Shown: positions 1 to 5,827, counted from the stretch's first letter. The stretch is DNA of 9,349 bases from Pseudomonadota bacterium (GCA_023422555.1 JAFAGQ010000028.1:1-9349); one strand, 5' to 3'. Translations and numbers: made by a program. Notes: generated by a model from the letters alone, not told the origin.

Positions 1-33
1 TAATTAAAATGAAAGTGTGGATTAATAATCCGA

Positions 34-39
34 TACAAT
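34..39 (+). promoter_or_regulatory. possible -10 box upstream of the small lipoprotein gene
   Basis: TACAAT matches the sigma70 -10 consensus at five of six positions and lies 24 nt before the start codon. No convincing -35 box is seen 16-18 nt upstream. A 13-bp palindrome (GGATTA-a-TAATCC, 19-31) occupies the spacer directly before it, which could be an operator. Low confidence because the -35 is missing. Confidence 0.25.
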
Positions 40-62
40 ACAGCCAGTATAGGAGTTGTCGA

Positions 63-317
63 ATGAAAAAACTGTTATTGCTTCTCGTGCCCGTGGTTCT
101 GGCCGGTTGTGCGTCCAGCGGGCTGGACGTTGTTGACCGTGGCAATTATGGGGTGAAATGTTCGCCTAATGCTCAGACGCCACCGAACTGGGAAATGTGC
201 ATGCAGACCGCACAAAAAACTTGCGGATACCAGAAACCTGTGAATATTTCACAACACAATCCGACAGGTACTGGTACTGCCGAAGACACCTACTTCATGA
301 ACTTTCAGTGTCAGTAG
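63..317 (+). CDS. small cysteine-rich lipoprotein, function unknown
   Basis: This encodes an 84-residue secreted lipoprotein that I do not recognise as a characterised family. The N-terminus has two lysines, a hydrophobic leucine-rich stretch and the lipobox LAGC, with the lipidated cysteine at residue 16; the +2 residue is alanine, so outer membrane sorting is expected under the E. coli Lol rule. The mature part carries four more cysteines (33, 46, 54, 83), enough for two disulfides in the periplasm, and no recognisable catalytic motif. The start at 63 is preferred over an in-frame ATG at 9 because it has AGGAG at 51-55 with a 7-nt spacer and begins directly with the signal peptide; the longer version would bury the signal behind 18 unrelated residues. 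The 3' end overlaps the convergent methyltransferase gene by 23 bp. Confidence 0.85.
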   Translation: MKKLLLLLVPVVLAGCASSGLDVVDRGNYGVKCSPNAQTPPNWEMCMQTAQKTCGYQKPVNISQHNPTGTGTAEDTYFMNFQCQ

Positions 318-1527
318 GCACCAGACACCATAGGCGAGTCGTCTCGCGCGCCCTCGCCTCATAAAGTGGGTCCGAACGGTCTGCCGCCCGACGGTGATCG
401 GGTCGGGCATCGTAAGTCGCGTGAACCTGCAGGCCGGCACGTTCGAACCGCGCCTGCAAAGCGCCTTCAGCCCTTAGACCCAGCAACTCGGCCAGATCGG
501 ACATGATCAGCCATATCTGTCCGCCAGATTCCAGATGAGCACTCGCCTGCTGCAGAAACCCTTCAAGCATTCCTTCTTCCGGATCATAAACCGCAGCATC
601 CAGTGACGTGACCACTTTGCCGGGTAGCCAGGGTGGATTGCAGATCAACAGGTCAGCCTTCCCTTCAGGAAAGAAGGCCCGCCTCTGAACCTGTACACAA
701 TTATCCAGACCCAGCCTCTCAACATTCTCCTGTGCACACGCCACGGCAAGTGGCGACGAATCCGTGGCAATCACCTGTTTAACGCCTTTCTTTGCCAGCA
801 GTATGGCAAGAATACCTGTGCCCGTCCCGATATCGAACGCACGGTTCTGTCGGCCCGGCAAAGGGGCCTGCATAACCAGGTTCAGGTACTCCGCACGTGA
901 CGGCGAAAACACACCGTAATGGGGATGAATACGAAAATCACAATTGGCAATGGGCACCCCTTTTCTTCGCCATTCAAAAGCCCCGATAATGCCCAGTAAT
1001 TCTCTGAGAGAAATCAGCATGGGTAACTGGCGTGGCGCAAATACCTGGCTCACTGCCTGACCGACGTCAGGCGCACGTCGGAGTGCGATGCCATTATCGG
1101 GTTCGATCTGAATGAGCAGCTGACCCAAAAGCCGAACACGCTGCGCCTGTTGCATGCGGTAGCGATGAAATCTCTCGGTCAGCGACAGCGCATCTGACGC
1201 GACTGACGATTTCGCTTTTTTATCCAGCCGTCGCGTCAATGCCTGAAGCAGTTGTCGGGCATTCTGAAAATCTCCTCGCCATACGAGTGCAGCCCCCCCA
1301 CGCATTGCTTTCAACGCCGCGTCGGCAGACCATGTATCGTCTGCAAACGTTAGCCTGGCTGGTGCACCGAATCCCGCTTCCGAATGCCAAAGAACGGTAC
1401 CCGACTCATCAGGCAGCGGTATTTTCGTAAAACTGTCAGCACTTTTGCCCGTATTGATAGTCATCGGCTTGATTTCCATAGAGTCGCCCAAGGCGCCAGA
1501 GTCTGCATAGGGACTGCATTTTGCCAT
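295..1527 (-). CDS. class I SAM-dependent methyltransferase (RsmC/PrmC-like NPPW type)
   Basis: Predicted cytoplasmic methyltransferase of 410 residues. The C-terminal half is a Rossmann-fold methyltransferase: motif I (FDIGTGTG, about residues 231-238) binds SAM, an acidic residue follows in IATDSSP, and NPPW (about 297-300) is the catalytic motif typical of enzymes that methylate an exocyclic or amide nitrogen, as in RsmC, PrmC and adenine methyltransferases. HYGVFSPSR just before motif I is also typical of this group. The N-terminal 200 residues have no motif I can name, so the substrate (rRNA, protein or small molecule) cannot be read from sequence. The start is uncertain: a TTG at 1611 and ATGs at 1527, 1479 and 1464 are in frame, none with a strong Shine-Dalgarno sequence; 1527 is the longest ATG version, with GGTGGA just upstream. 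The convincing protein-like sequence begins near LPDESGTVLWHSE, so 1479 or 1464 are realistic alternatives. Confidence 0.88.
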   Translation of the reverse strand: MAKCSPYADSGALGDSMEIKPMTINTGKSADSFTKIPLPDESGTVLWHSEAGFGAPARLTFADDTWSADAALKAMRGGAALVWRGDFQNARQLLQALTRRLDKKAKSSVASDALSLTERFHRYRMQQAQRVRLLGQLLIQIEPDNGIALRRAPDVGQAVSQVFAPRQLPMLISLRELLGIIGAFEWRRKGVPIANCDFRIHPHYGVFSPSRAEYLNLVMQAPLPGRQNRAFDIGTGTGILAILLAKKGVKQVIATDSSPLAVACAQENVERLGLDNCVQVQRRAFFPEGKADLLICNPPWLPGKVVTSLDAAVYDPEEGMLEGFLQQASAHLESGGQIWLIMSDLAELLGLRAEGALQARFERAGLQVHATYDARPDHRRAADRSDPLYEARARETTRLWCLVPTDTESS

Positions 1528-1644
1528 AAATCCACCGTGGAGCGCCTGGCTTCCAATGATCAATGAAGCCGGCGAAACCGCATCATATCGGTTTGAGTTC
1601 CAGCACTGCAATCGAATAAGCGGATAATCGCTTACTTACATTAT

Positions 1645-1656
1645 TCTGAATTCAGA
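1645..1656. promoter_or_regulatory. 12-bp perfect palindrome in the methyltransferase/yceI divergent intergenic region
   Basis: TCTGAATTCAGA is its own reverse complement and lies about 90 bp before the YceI start, beside an AT-rich stretch (TGATAAATTAAT, 1659-1670) that could hold a -10 box. A self-complementary site of this size between divergent genes fits a dimeric repressor or activator operator. No clear -35/-10 pair could be placed around it and no regulator is known from the window, so the role is inferred. Confidence 0.3.
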
Positions 1657-1730
1657 CGTGATAAATTAATATCCTGATTTTGCGTTTCCGTTTTTCCTGG
1701 CGCCCCGTCGCCAGCCAACATATCAAAGAC

Positions 1731-1735
1731 AGGAG
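1731..1735 (+). promoter_or_regulatory. ribosome binding site of the YceI gene
   Basis: AGGAG lies 6 nt before the ATG at 1742 and fixes that start. Confidence 0.75.
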
Positions 1736-1741
1736 TTTTCA

Positions 1742-2323
1742 ATGTCCCGTATTTCAGGAAGTTTTCTGACCGCTGCACTCGTATTTGGTGCGTCATCTGT
1801 CGCTTTTGCTCAAACTGCAAATTATGAAGTTGAGCCCACTCACACTTTTGTCACGGTTGAGGTCAAACACTTCGAGACGTCAACACTAAGAATACGCTTT
1901 GAAGACGTTCAGGGTACCATTGCTGCGGATCCCAAAAAGAATGAAGGTTCTGCCGACATCAAAATTCTTGCGAATTCAATCAGCTCGGGAACCAAGGATT
2001 TCGACGACCATCTGAAGTCGCCTGATTTTTTCAACGTGGATAAATATCCGGATATTACGTTTGCCGGCAAAAAATTCAACTACAAGGACGACAAACTATC
2101 CTCGTTTGAAGGTGACCTGACGCTTCTGGGCAAAACCCTGCCTGTCACGCTGGACAATACCAATTACAACTGCTATTTCCAGCCTGTGCTGAAAAAGAAC
2201 ATCTGCGGCGGCGATTTCGAAACCAAAATTGAGCGCAGCAAATGGGGAATGAATTGGGGAATTGACATGGGTGTTCCCGATGAGGTTCGTGTCCTTGTCC
2301 AGATCGAAGCTATCGTCAAATAG
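1742..2323 (+). CDS. YceI family periplasmic protein
   Basis: A 193-residue exported protein of the YceI family. The family forms a lipocalin-like beta-barrel that in structurally studied members binds a polyisoprenoid in a hydrophobic pocket; the physiological role is generally unsettled. Residues 1-23 are a signal peptide ending AFA, with cleavage expected before Gln24, so the mature protein should be periplasmic. Family hallmarks are visible: the N-terminal strand YEVEPTHTFVTVEVKHF, the segment LKSPDFFNVDKYPDITF (91-107), and the C-terminal SKWGMNWGIDMGVPDEV (166-182). Two mature cysteines (144 and 155) may pair. Length is normal for the family. The start has AGGAG with a 6-nt spacer. It stands alone on the plus strand, divergent from the methyltransferase; the following lipoprotein gene starts 153 bp later. 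I give no symbol because the E. coli yceI gene is only one member of a large paralogous family. Confidence 0.93.
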   Translation: MSRISGSFLTAALVFGASSVAFAQTANYEVEPTHTFVTVEVKHFETSTLRIRFEDVQGTIAADPKKNEGSADIKILANSISSGTKDFDDHLKSPDFFNVDKYPDITFAGKKFNYKDDKLSSFEGDLTLLGKTLPVTLDNTNYNCYFQPVLKKNICGGDFETKIERSKWGMNWGIDMGVPDEVRVLVQIEAIVK

Positions 2324-2417
2324 GATCAGAGACAGGAAAATACATATGTAATATTGTGCCTGGCGGCGCCGCTATTTCATCCATCATATTTTTCTAGGTA
2401 CCTGTTCTGAAATTGTT

Positions 2418-2423
2418 TATACT
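2418..2423 (+). promoter_or_regulatory. possible -10 box for the lipoprotein/GFA gene pair
   Basis: TATACT matches the -10 consensus at five of six positions. A TG sits two bases upstream, near but not at the extended -10 position, and the best -35 candidate at 17-nt spacing (TAGGTA, 2395-2400) is poor. Transcription would start near 2430, just before the hairpin at 2442-2458. Confidence 0.3.
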
Positions 2424-2441
2424 TTGCGCAGGCAGGTTCCC

Positions 2442-2462
2442 ATCAACGCAGCGTTGATTTTT
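2442..2462 (+). terminator. terminator-like hairpin directly before the lipoprotein start
   Basis: ATCAACGC and GCGTTGAT form an 8-bp perfect inverted repeat around a single A (as RNA, about six pairs with a five-base loop), followed at once by five T. This is the shape of a small intrinsic terminator. It could end YceI transcripts, 119 nt past that stop codon, or act as an attenuator or translation-control element, because the start codon at 2477 is only 14 nt past the T tract. Confidence 0.45.
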
Positions 2463-2476
2463 CGGAAAAAATAAAT

Positions 2477-2902
2477 ATGGTCCCATACTTCAAAAAAATA
2501 GCCGCCGCCCTGGCATTTGCAACGATTGCCGCCTGCTCTTCCACACCGCCGGATCCATACGCGCAGTTTACGGAACAGGAACATCAGTCCGACCAGACAT
2601 TGACGACAACTGCCGTGGCCTTTGCCCGGAAGTATCCTCCCTCTTCTGTCGGCCAGTGCGAAGCACTGACGCATGAGTCTTATGAAAAAGGCACGCGCTG
2701 CTATCGGGTGATCAATCGCAACTGGGAGCGCGACTATAATCAGGCATATGGCAACGCAGACAAACGTACGCGTGTTGTATTGAAGCGTTACCACAAGGCC
2801 TTCTCTGAATACTACCTCGCACCGACCACGCCAGCCAAACAGGCTGTCGCCGAGAAGTCCTACGAACAGCTGCAGCGCCGGATTGGCGCCTACGGCGGTT
2901 AA
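2477..2902 (+). CDS. putative lipoprotein, function unknown
   Basis: A 141-residue predicted lipoprotein with no family I recognise. Residues 1-19 are a signal sequence with lysines at 6-7, a short hydrophobic core, and a lipobox-like IAAC with the cysteine at 20; serine at +2 favours the outer membrane under the E. coli Lol rule. A proline-rich linker (SSTPPDP) follows. The mature part is hydrophilic, has two further cysteines (61 and 75) that could form a disulfide, and a C-terminal half rich in Arg, Lys and Tyr that looks helical (NWERDYNQAYGNADKR, then KRYHKAFSEYY). Translation probably uses CGGAAAA at 2463-2469, a weak site about 8-10 nt from the ATG. The GFA gene begins 30 nt after the stop, so the two are probably cotranscribed. 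A 179-codon antisense frame over the same bases is a shadow. Confidence 0.78.
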   Translation: MVPYFKKIAAALAFATIAACSSTPPDPYAQFTEQEHQSDQTLTTTAVAFARKYPPSSVGQCEALTHESYEKGTRCYRVINRNWERDYNQAYGNADKRTRVVLKRYHKAFSEYYLAPTTPAKQAVAEKSYEQLQRRIGAYGG

Positions 2903-2932
2903 TTCGAAGTTCCTAAACAGGGAGTATGACAA

Positions 2933-3283
2933 ATGGCATATCAAGGAAGCTGTCACTGCGGCGCCGTGACTTTTACCGTTGATGCAGATCTGCCCACCCA
3001 GGCCGTCAGTTGCAATTGTTCGATCTGCAGGCGTAACGGTGCACTACTGACCTTTGTACCCGAGGACAATTTCAGGCTTGACCAGGGCCAGGACGTCCTG
3101 ACGACCTATGAATTCAACAAGCGCCACGTGCAGCATCAATTTTGCAGAATCTGTGGAATAGAATCCTTTTCCAGTGGCCGCAAGCCCGACGGCACGGTTT
3201 CTTACGCCGTCAACCTGCGCAGCGTCCCGGAGGCCGATCTGGCGTCACTGCAAATTCAGCATTACGACGGTGCGTCGGCCTGA
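2933..3283 (+). CDS. GFA family (glutathione-dependent formaldehyde-activating enzyme-like) zinc protein
   Basis: A 116-residue cytoplasmic protein of the GFA/CENP-V family. All seven zinc-binding cysteines of the family are present: CHC at 7 and 9, CNCSIC at 27, 29 and 32, and CRIC at 71 and 74, the last followed by the usual Gly and aromatic residue (CGIESF). The C-terminus ends in the YDG motif often seen in the family. The prototype Gfa of Paracoccus denitrificans was described as promoting the formaldehyde-glutathione adduct, but most family members have no demonstrated reaction and no formaldehyde dehydrogenase gene is nearby, so the substrate is unknown. GGGAG at 2920-2924 with an 8-nt spacer supports this start. 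It follows the lipoprotein gene by 30 nt. Confidence 0.92.
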   Translation: MAYQGSCHCGAVTFTVDADLPTQAVSCNCSICRRNGALLTFVPEDNFRLDQGQDVLTTYEFNKRHVQHQFCRICGIESFSSGRKPDGTVSYAVNLRSVPEADLASLQIQHYDGASA

Positions 3284-3345
3284 AACTGACTCGCATAGCG
3301 GATGACTCTGCGATCTAGGGAAAGACTGACTTACAGTCACCCGCA

Positions 3346-3401
3346 TAAGCCCTGTCGTTAAAGCCCTGTAGTTAAAGCCCTGTAGTTAAAGCCTTATCGT
3401 T
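3346..3401. repeat. four tandem copies of a 14-bp repeat
   Basis: The unit AAAGCCCTGTAGTT occurs exactly at 3360-3373 and 3374-3387. The flanking copies differ slightly: TAAGCCCTGTCGTT at 3346-3359 and AAAGCCTTATCGTT at 3388-3401. A fifth, broken copy (CGAGCCC) runs into the downstream hairpin. The unit is not a multiple of three and no open frame uses it. It lies between the GFA gene and the tRNA gene. It is probably a slippage-derived minisatellite; copy number may vary between strains. Confidence 0.85.
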
Positions 3402-3403
3402 CG

Positions 3404-3451
3404 AGCCCGCCCTTTACGGGCAGACAGTAGGCGCGGGCTGAATATTTTTAT
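3404..3451 (+). terminator. probable intrinsic terminator after the GFA gene
   Basis: AGCCCGC (3404-3410) pairs with GCGGGCT (3433-3439) and the right arm is followed by the T-rich stretch AATATTTTTATT. An alternative shorter hairpin uses GCCCG (3405-3409) and CGGGC (3417-3421). It probably ends the lipoprotein-GFA transcript, about 120 nt after the GFA stop, and insulates it from the tRNA promoter. Confidence 0.45.
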
Positions 3452-3469
3452 TAATTTCTAATCCTGCAA

Positions 3470-3498
3470 TTGAAAAACAATCGTCACAATGATATGAT
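3470..3498 (+). promoter_or_regulatory. sigma70-type promoter of tRNA-Pro
   Basis: TTGAAA (3470-3475) and TATGAT (3493-3498) each match the consensus at five of six positions and are separated by exactly 17 nt. Transcription would begin near 3505, giving a leader of about 75 nt before the mature tRNA. That leader contains two small inverted repeats, GGAAAT-gca-ATTTCC (3512-3526) and CTGAC/GTCAG (3527-3547), which would have to be removed by RNase processing. Confidence 0.6.
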
Positions 3499-3579
3499 GC
3501 ACGACTTAGCTGGAAATGCAATTTCCCTGACATATCCCCACCGTCAGTGGCAGCGTTTTCAAAAGCTAAATCGATATCG

Positions 3580-3657
<78 letters not shown>

Positions 3658-3665
3658 ACAAATTC

Positions 3666-3700
3666 AAGGACTTACGAGAAATCGGCAAGTCCTTTTTTGT
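3666..3700 (+). terminator. intrinsic terminator of tRNA-Pro
   Basis: AAGGACTT (3666-3673) pairs perfectly with AAGTCCTT (3687-3694), and the T run continues to 3698. Flanking AACAAA and TTTGTT can extend the pairing. It starts 8 nt after the encoded CCA, so the tRNA is a single-gene transcript. Confidence 0.8.
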
Positions 3701-3702
3701 TG

Positions 3703-4074
3703 CCATGTGCGCTGCGGTGTCGTCAGGATAATGACCGCGAACTATAGTCCTACACCATCTACATTGCAAACAAGCCTTTTCCGAATAGTGCAGCTCTCTG
3801 ATGGCTGTTCTTCCGCCTCTATCATTTCCAAGCTCTTCAGATCAAACAAATCCCCGTTGATGCCTCAGCACTACCTCGTCTTTCGCCATAGCACGAAAGC
3901 CGTCGCTTTCCGTAGCGCCGCATAAGTGCAGTCTGTCCGATTGTGTATATTCGGGGGCACTTTTCATAAATATTTCAGCTGACATCAAAACGGCGCTCGA
4001 GCACATTTTTATGCGTACACTGAAAGAGCAATGTTTGGATTTTGCATCAGACAAGGCGCATTAATTTGCCTTCT
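3703..4074. other. gene-free stretch between tRNA-Pro and the next gene
   Basis: I see no supportable gene in about 370 bp. Frames crossing it are short, lack ribosome binding sites and do not read like proteins. One small perfect hairpin (GAAAGC-cgtc-GCTTTC, 3895-3910) is present and can compete with an upstream CTTTCG; it has no T tract. The promoter for the gene at 4086 should lie here, but no convincing -35/-10 pair was found. Confidence 0.5.
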
Positions 4075-4085
4075 AGGAGTATCTA

Positions 4086-4529
4086 ATGAATAACAATCAC
4101 TTTTCCCTTCGCCATATTCAGGCCTTCCTCGCAACCTCAGCCCTGGCGCTGGGATTGACCATTGGCAGTGTCAACGCTGTCTTTGCACAGGTTCAGCCTC
4201 AGACATACGAATCGGTGCAATACATCACCGGTGGCATAGGTAACGCAGAACAGAATGAGCTCAAAGCGTCAGAAAAGGAATACAACCTGCATATGACCTT
4301 TTCTGCCATCAAGGATCAGGCCTTCCTGTCCGATGTTGCCGTGCAGATTGTGGACAAGGATCAGAAAAAAGTTTTTGATGTCTCTAACACCGGGCCTTAT
4401 CTCAACGTAAAACTGCCCGATGGCAAATATGAACTGACCGCGACCTACAAAGGGGAAGCCCGTAAGCATTCATTTACCCTGTCCAAAGGCAGTTCCGAGA
4501 AAGCCGTGCTGCGCTGGCCGACCGAGTAA
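4086..4529 (+). CDS. exported hypothetical protein with a carboxypeptidase regulatory-like beta-sandwich
   Basis: A 147-residue exported protein. Residues 1-34 form a long signal peptide with a hydrophobic core (LATSALALGLTIG) ending VFA, with cleavage expected before Gln35. The mature part, from about residue 66, reads like one beta-sandwich domain of the carboxypeptidase regulatory or transthyretin-like kind: alternating strands (LSDVAVQIVDKDQKKVFDV), then GPYLNVKLPDGKYELTATYKGE, where PDGKY is the typical turn before the last strands. It has no cysteines and no catalytic motif, so a binding or structural role in the periplasm is more likely than an enzymatic one. The start has AGGAG at 4075-4079 with a 6-nt spacer. 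It stands 100 bp before the oxidase gene and I see no functional link between them. Confidence 0.87.
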   Translation: MNNNHFSLRHIQAFLATSALALGLTIGSVNAVFAQVQPQTYESVQYITGGIGNAEQNELKASEKEYNLHMTFSAIKDQAFLSDVAVQIVDKDQKKVFDVSNTGPYLNVKLPDGKYELTATYKGEARKHSFTLSKGSSEKAVLRWPTE

Positions 4530-4557
4530 TTCCATCGGTTTCATTTTTTGATTTGAC

Positions 4558-4585
4558 GCGTGAAGAGACTGTGGTTTCTTCACGC
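4558..4585 (+). terminator. strong hairpin after the exported hypothetical gene, poor T tract
   Basis: GCGTGAAGA (4558-4566) and TCTTCACGC (4577-4585) form a 9-bp perfect stem around a 10-nt loop, 29 nt after the stop codon. What follows is only TTGT, so it may be a weak terminator or a transcript-stabilising 3' end. The T run before the stem (4543-4549) does not help on the plus strand. Confidence 0.4.
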
Positions 4586-4592
4586 TTGTCCG

Positions 4593-4598
4593 TATAAT
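4593..4598 (+). promoter_or_regulatory. possible -10 box of the alpha-hydroxy-acid dehydrogenase gene
   Basis: A perfect TATAAT lies 30 nt before the start codon, giving a leader of roughly 25 nt. No good -35 is present at 16-18 nt: that position falls inside the loop and right arm of the upstream hairpin. If used, the promoter may depend on an activator. Confidence 0.35.
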
Positions 4599-4628
4599 TG
4601 AGGCTATTATTTGTTTTTGGGGTAAATA

Positions 4629-5795
4629 ATGGCCGACCTAAGTAAAATCACCTGCCTGGATGACCTGCAACGCATTGCACGCATCAAAGTGCCTCGGATG
4701 TTCTACGACTACGCCGATTCAGGCGCATGGACAGAATCCACTTACCGTGCCAATCAGGAAGATTTTCAGAAGATCAAATTCCGCCAGCGCGTTGCCGTCA
4801 ATATAGAGAACCGCAATCTTCGAAGCAAAATGCTGGGCCAGGATGTGACAATGCCAGTCGCGCTGGCACCCACAGGTTCTACCGGTATGCAGCATCCCGA
4901 TGGTGAGATCCTCGCAGCGCGTGCTGCTGAAAAATTCGGCGTCCCTTTCTGCCTTTCGACCATGAGCATATGCTCGATCGAAGACATTGCTGCAAATACC
5001 AGTGCCCCCTTCTGGTTCCAGCAATATGTGATGCGTGATCGGGATTTCAACGAACGACTGATCGACCGCGCCAAGCAGGCGCACTGCTCTGCTCTGGTGG
5101 TTACACTGGATCTGCAGGTACTTGGCCAGCGTCACAAAGATATCAAAAACGGGCTTTCCGCACCGCCAAAACCCACTATTCGCAATCTGCTGAATCTGGC
5201 CCTCAAGCCTGAGTGGGTGTGGAAAATGTCCAAAACGCAGCGTCGCACGTTCGGCAATATCGTCGGACATGCCAAAGGCGTGGATGACTTATCATCGCTT
5301 TCATCGTGGACTGCGCAGCAGTTTGATCCCCGATTGAACTGGAACGATATCGAATGGATCAAGAACCGCTGGGGCGGCAAACTGATTCTCAAAGGCATTC
5401 TGGATCCCGAAGATGCACGTCTTGCAAAAGAAACGGGCGCCGATGCCATCGTTGTTTCGAACCACGGCGGCCGCCAGCTGGATGGCGCACCTTCAGCCAT
5501 TTCTGCGCTGCCTTCTATTGTTGAAGCTATCGGAAATGATGGGCCCGAAGTCTGGCTCGATAGCGGTATCCGCTCCGGTCAGGACGTTCTGCGCGCGATT
5601 GCATTGGGCGCAAAAGGCACGATGATCGGCCGCGCCTTCCTGTATGGTCTGGGAGCCTACGGCGAACAGGGTGTTACCCGGATTCTGGAAATTATCCGCA
5701 ATGAACTGGATATCACGCTGGGCTTCTGCGGACAGACAGATATCAACACAGTAAATACCGATATCCTGCTTCCTCGTCAGCAACCCCTCTATTGA
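4629..5795 (+). CDS. FMN-dependent alpha-hydroxy-acid dehydrogenase (LldD/glycolate oxidase family)
   Basis: A 388-residue TIM-barrel flavoenzyme that oxidises an L-2-hydroxy acid to the 2-keto acid using FMN. By alignment to spinach glycolate oxidase, the active-site residues all appear to be present: Tyr28 (FYDYADSGA), Tyr133 (WFQQYVMRDR), Asp161 and Arg168 (VTLDLQVLGQRHKDIKN), Lys255 (LILKGI), and the signature SNHGGRQLD (277-285) with the catalytic base His279 and carboxylate-binding Arg282. The FMN phosphate loops DSGIRSG (311-317) and GRAFLYG (334-340) follow. L-lactate is the likeliest substrate, with electrons passing to the respiratory chain, but glycolate- or mandelate-type specificity cannot be excluded. 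No lactate permease or regulator adjoins it, so no symbol is given. GGGG at 4619-4622 serves as the ribosome binding site with a 6-nt spacer. The stop TGA is followed at once by an in-frame TAG. Confidence 0.93.
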   Translation: MADLSKITCLDDLQRIARIKVPRMFYDYADSGAWTESTYRANQEDFQKIKFRQRVAVNIENRNLRSKMLGQDVTMPVALAPTGSTGMQHPDGEILAARAAEKFGVPFCLSTMSICSIEDIAANTSAPFWFQQYVMRDRDFNERLIDRAKQAHCSALVVTLDLQVLGQRHKDIKNGLSAPPKPTIRNLLNLALKPEWVWKMSKTQRRTFGNIVGHAKGVDDLSSLSSWTAQQFDPRLNWNDIEWIKNRWGGKLILKGILDPEDARLAKETGADAIVVSNHGGRQLDGAPSAISALPSIVEAIGNDGPEVWLDSGIRSGQDVLRAIALGAKGTMIGRAFLYGLGAYGEQGVTRILEIIRNELDITLGFCGQTDINTVNTDILLPRQQPLY

Positions 5796-5806
5796 TAGGA
5801 TAAACA

Positions 5807-5827
5807 GCGACTCCGTTCCGGAGTCGC
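5807..5827. repeat. 9-bp perfect hairpin after the oxidase gene
   Basis: GCGACTCCG (5807-5815) and CGGAGTCGC (5819-5827) form a GC-rich stem with a 3-nt loop, 12 nt past the stop codon, with no T tract on either side. It could protect the mRNA 3' end or cause pausing. A second, looser inverted repeat, TGCTGCAA (5829-5836) and TTGCAGCA (5861-5868), follows. Confidence 0.55.

Noticed and set aside
2341..2372. Palindromes TACATATGTA (2341-2350) and GCGGCGCCGC (2363-2372) after yceI
   Set aside because: Each is only 10 bp, with no T tract or promoter context giving it a role, and palindromes this short are not rare in this much sequence.
2417..2956. 179-codon minus-strand frame over the lipoprotein gene
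   Set aside because: It is antisense to a frame with a signal peptide and lipobox, has no ribosome binding site, and its cysteine- and arginine-rich translation resembles no protein family.
3346..3401. CRISPR array
   Set aside because: The 14-bp units are directly adjacent with no spacers, and no cas genes are present.
3842..4054. 70-codon minus-strand frame in the gap after the tRNA
   Set aside because: No ribosome binding site, no recognisable family, no supporting context.
4719..5270. 183-codon minus-strand frame inside the oxidase gene
   Set aside because: Shadow of a well-conserved flavoenzyme frame on the other strand.
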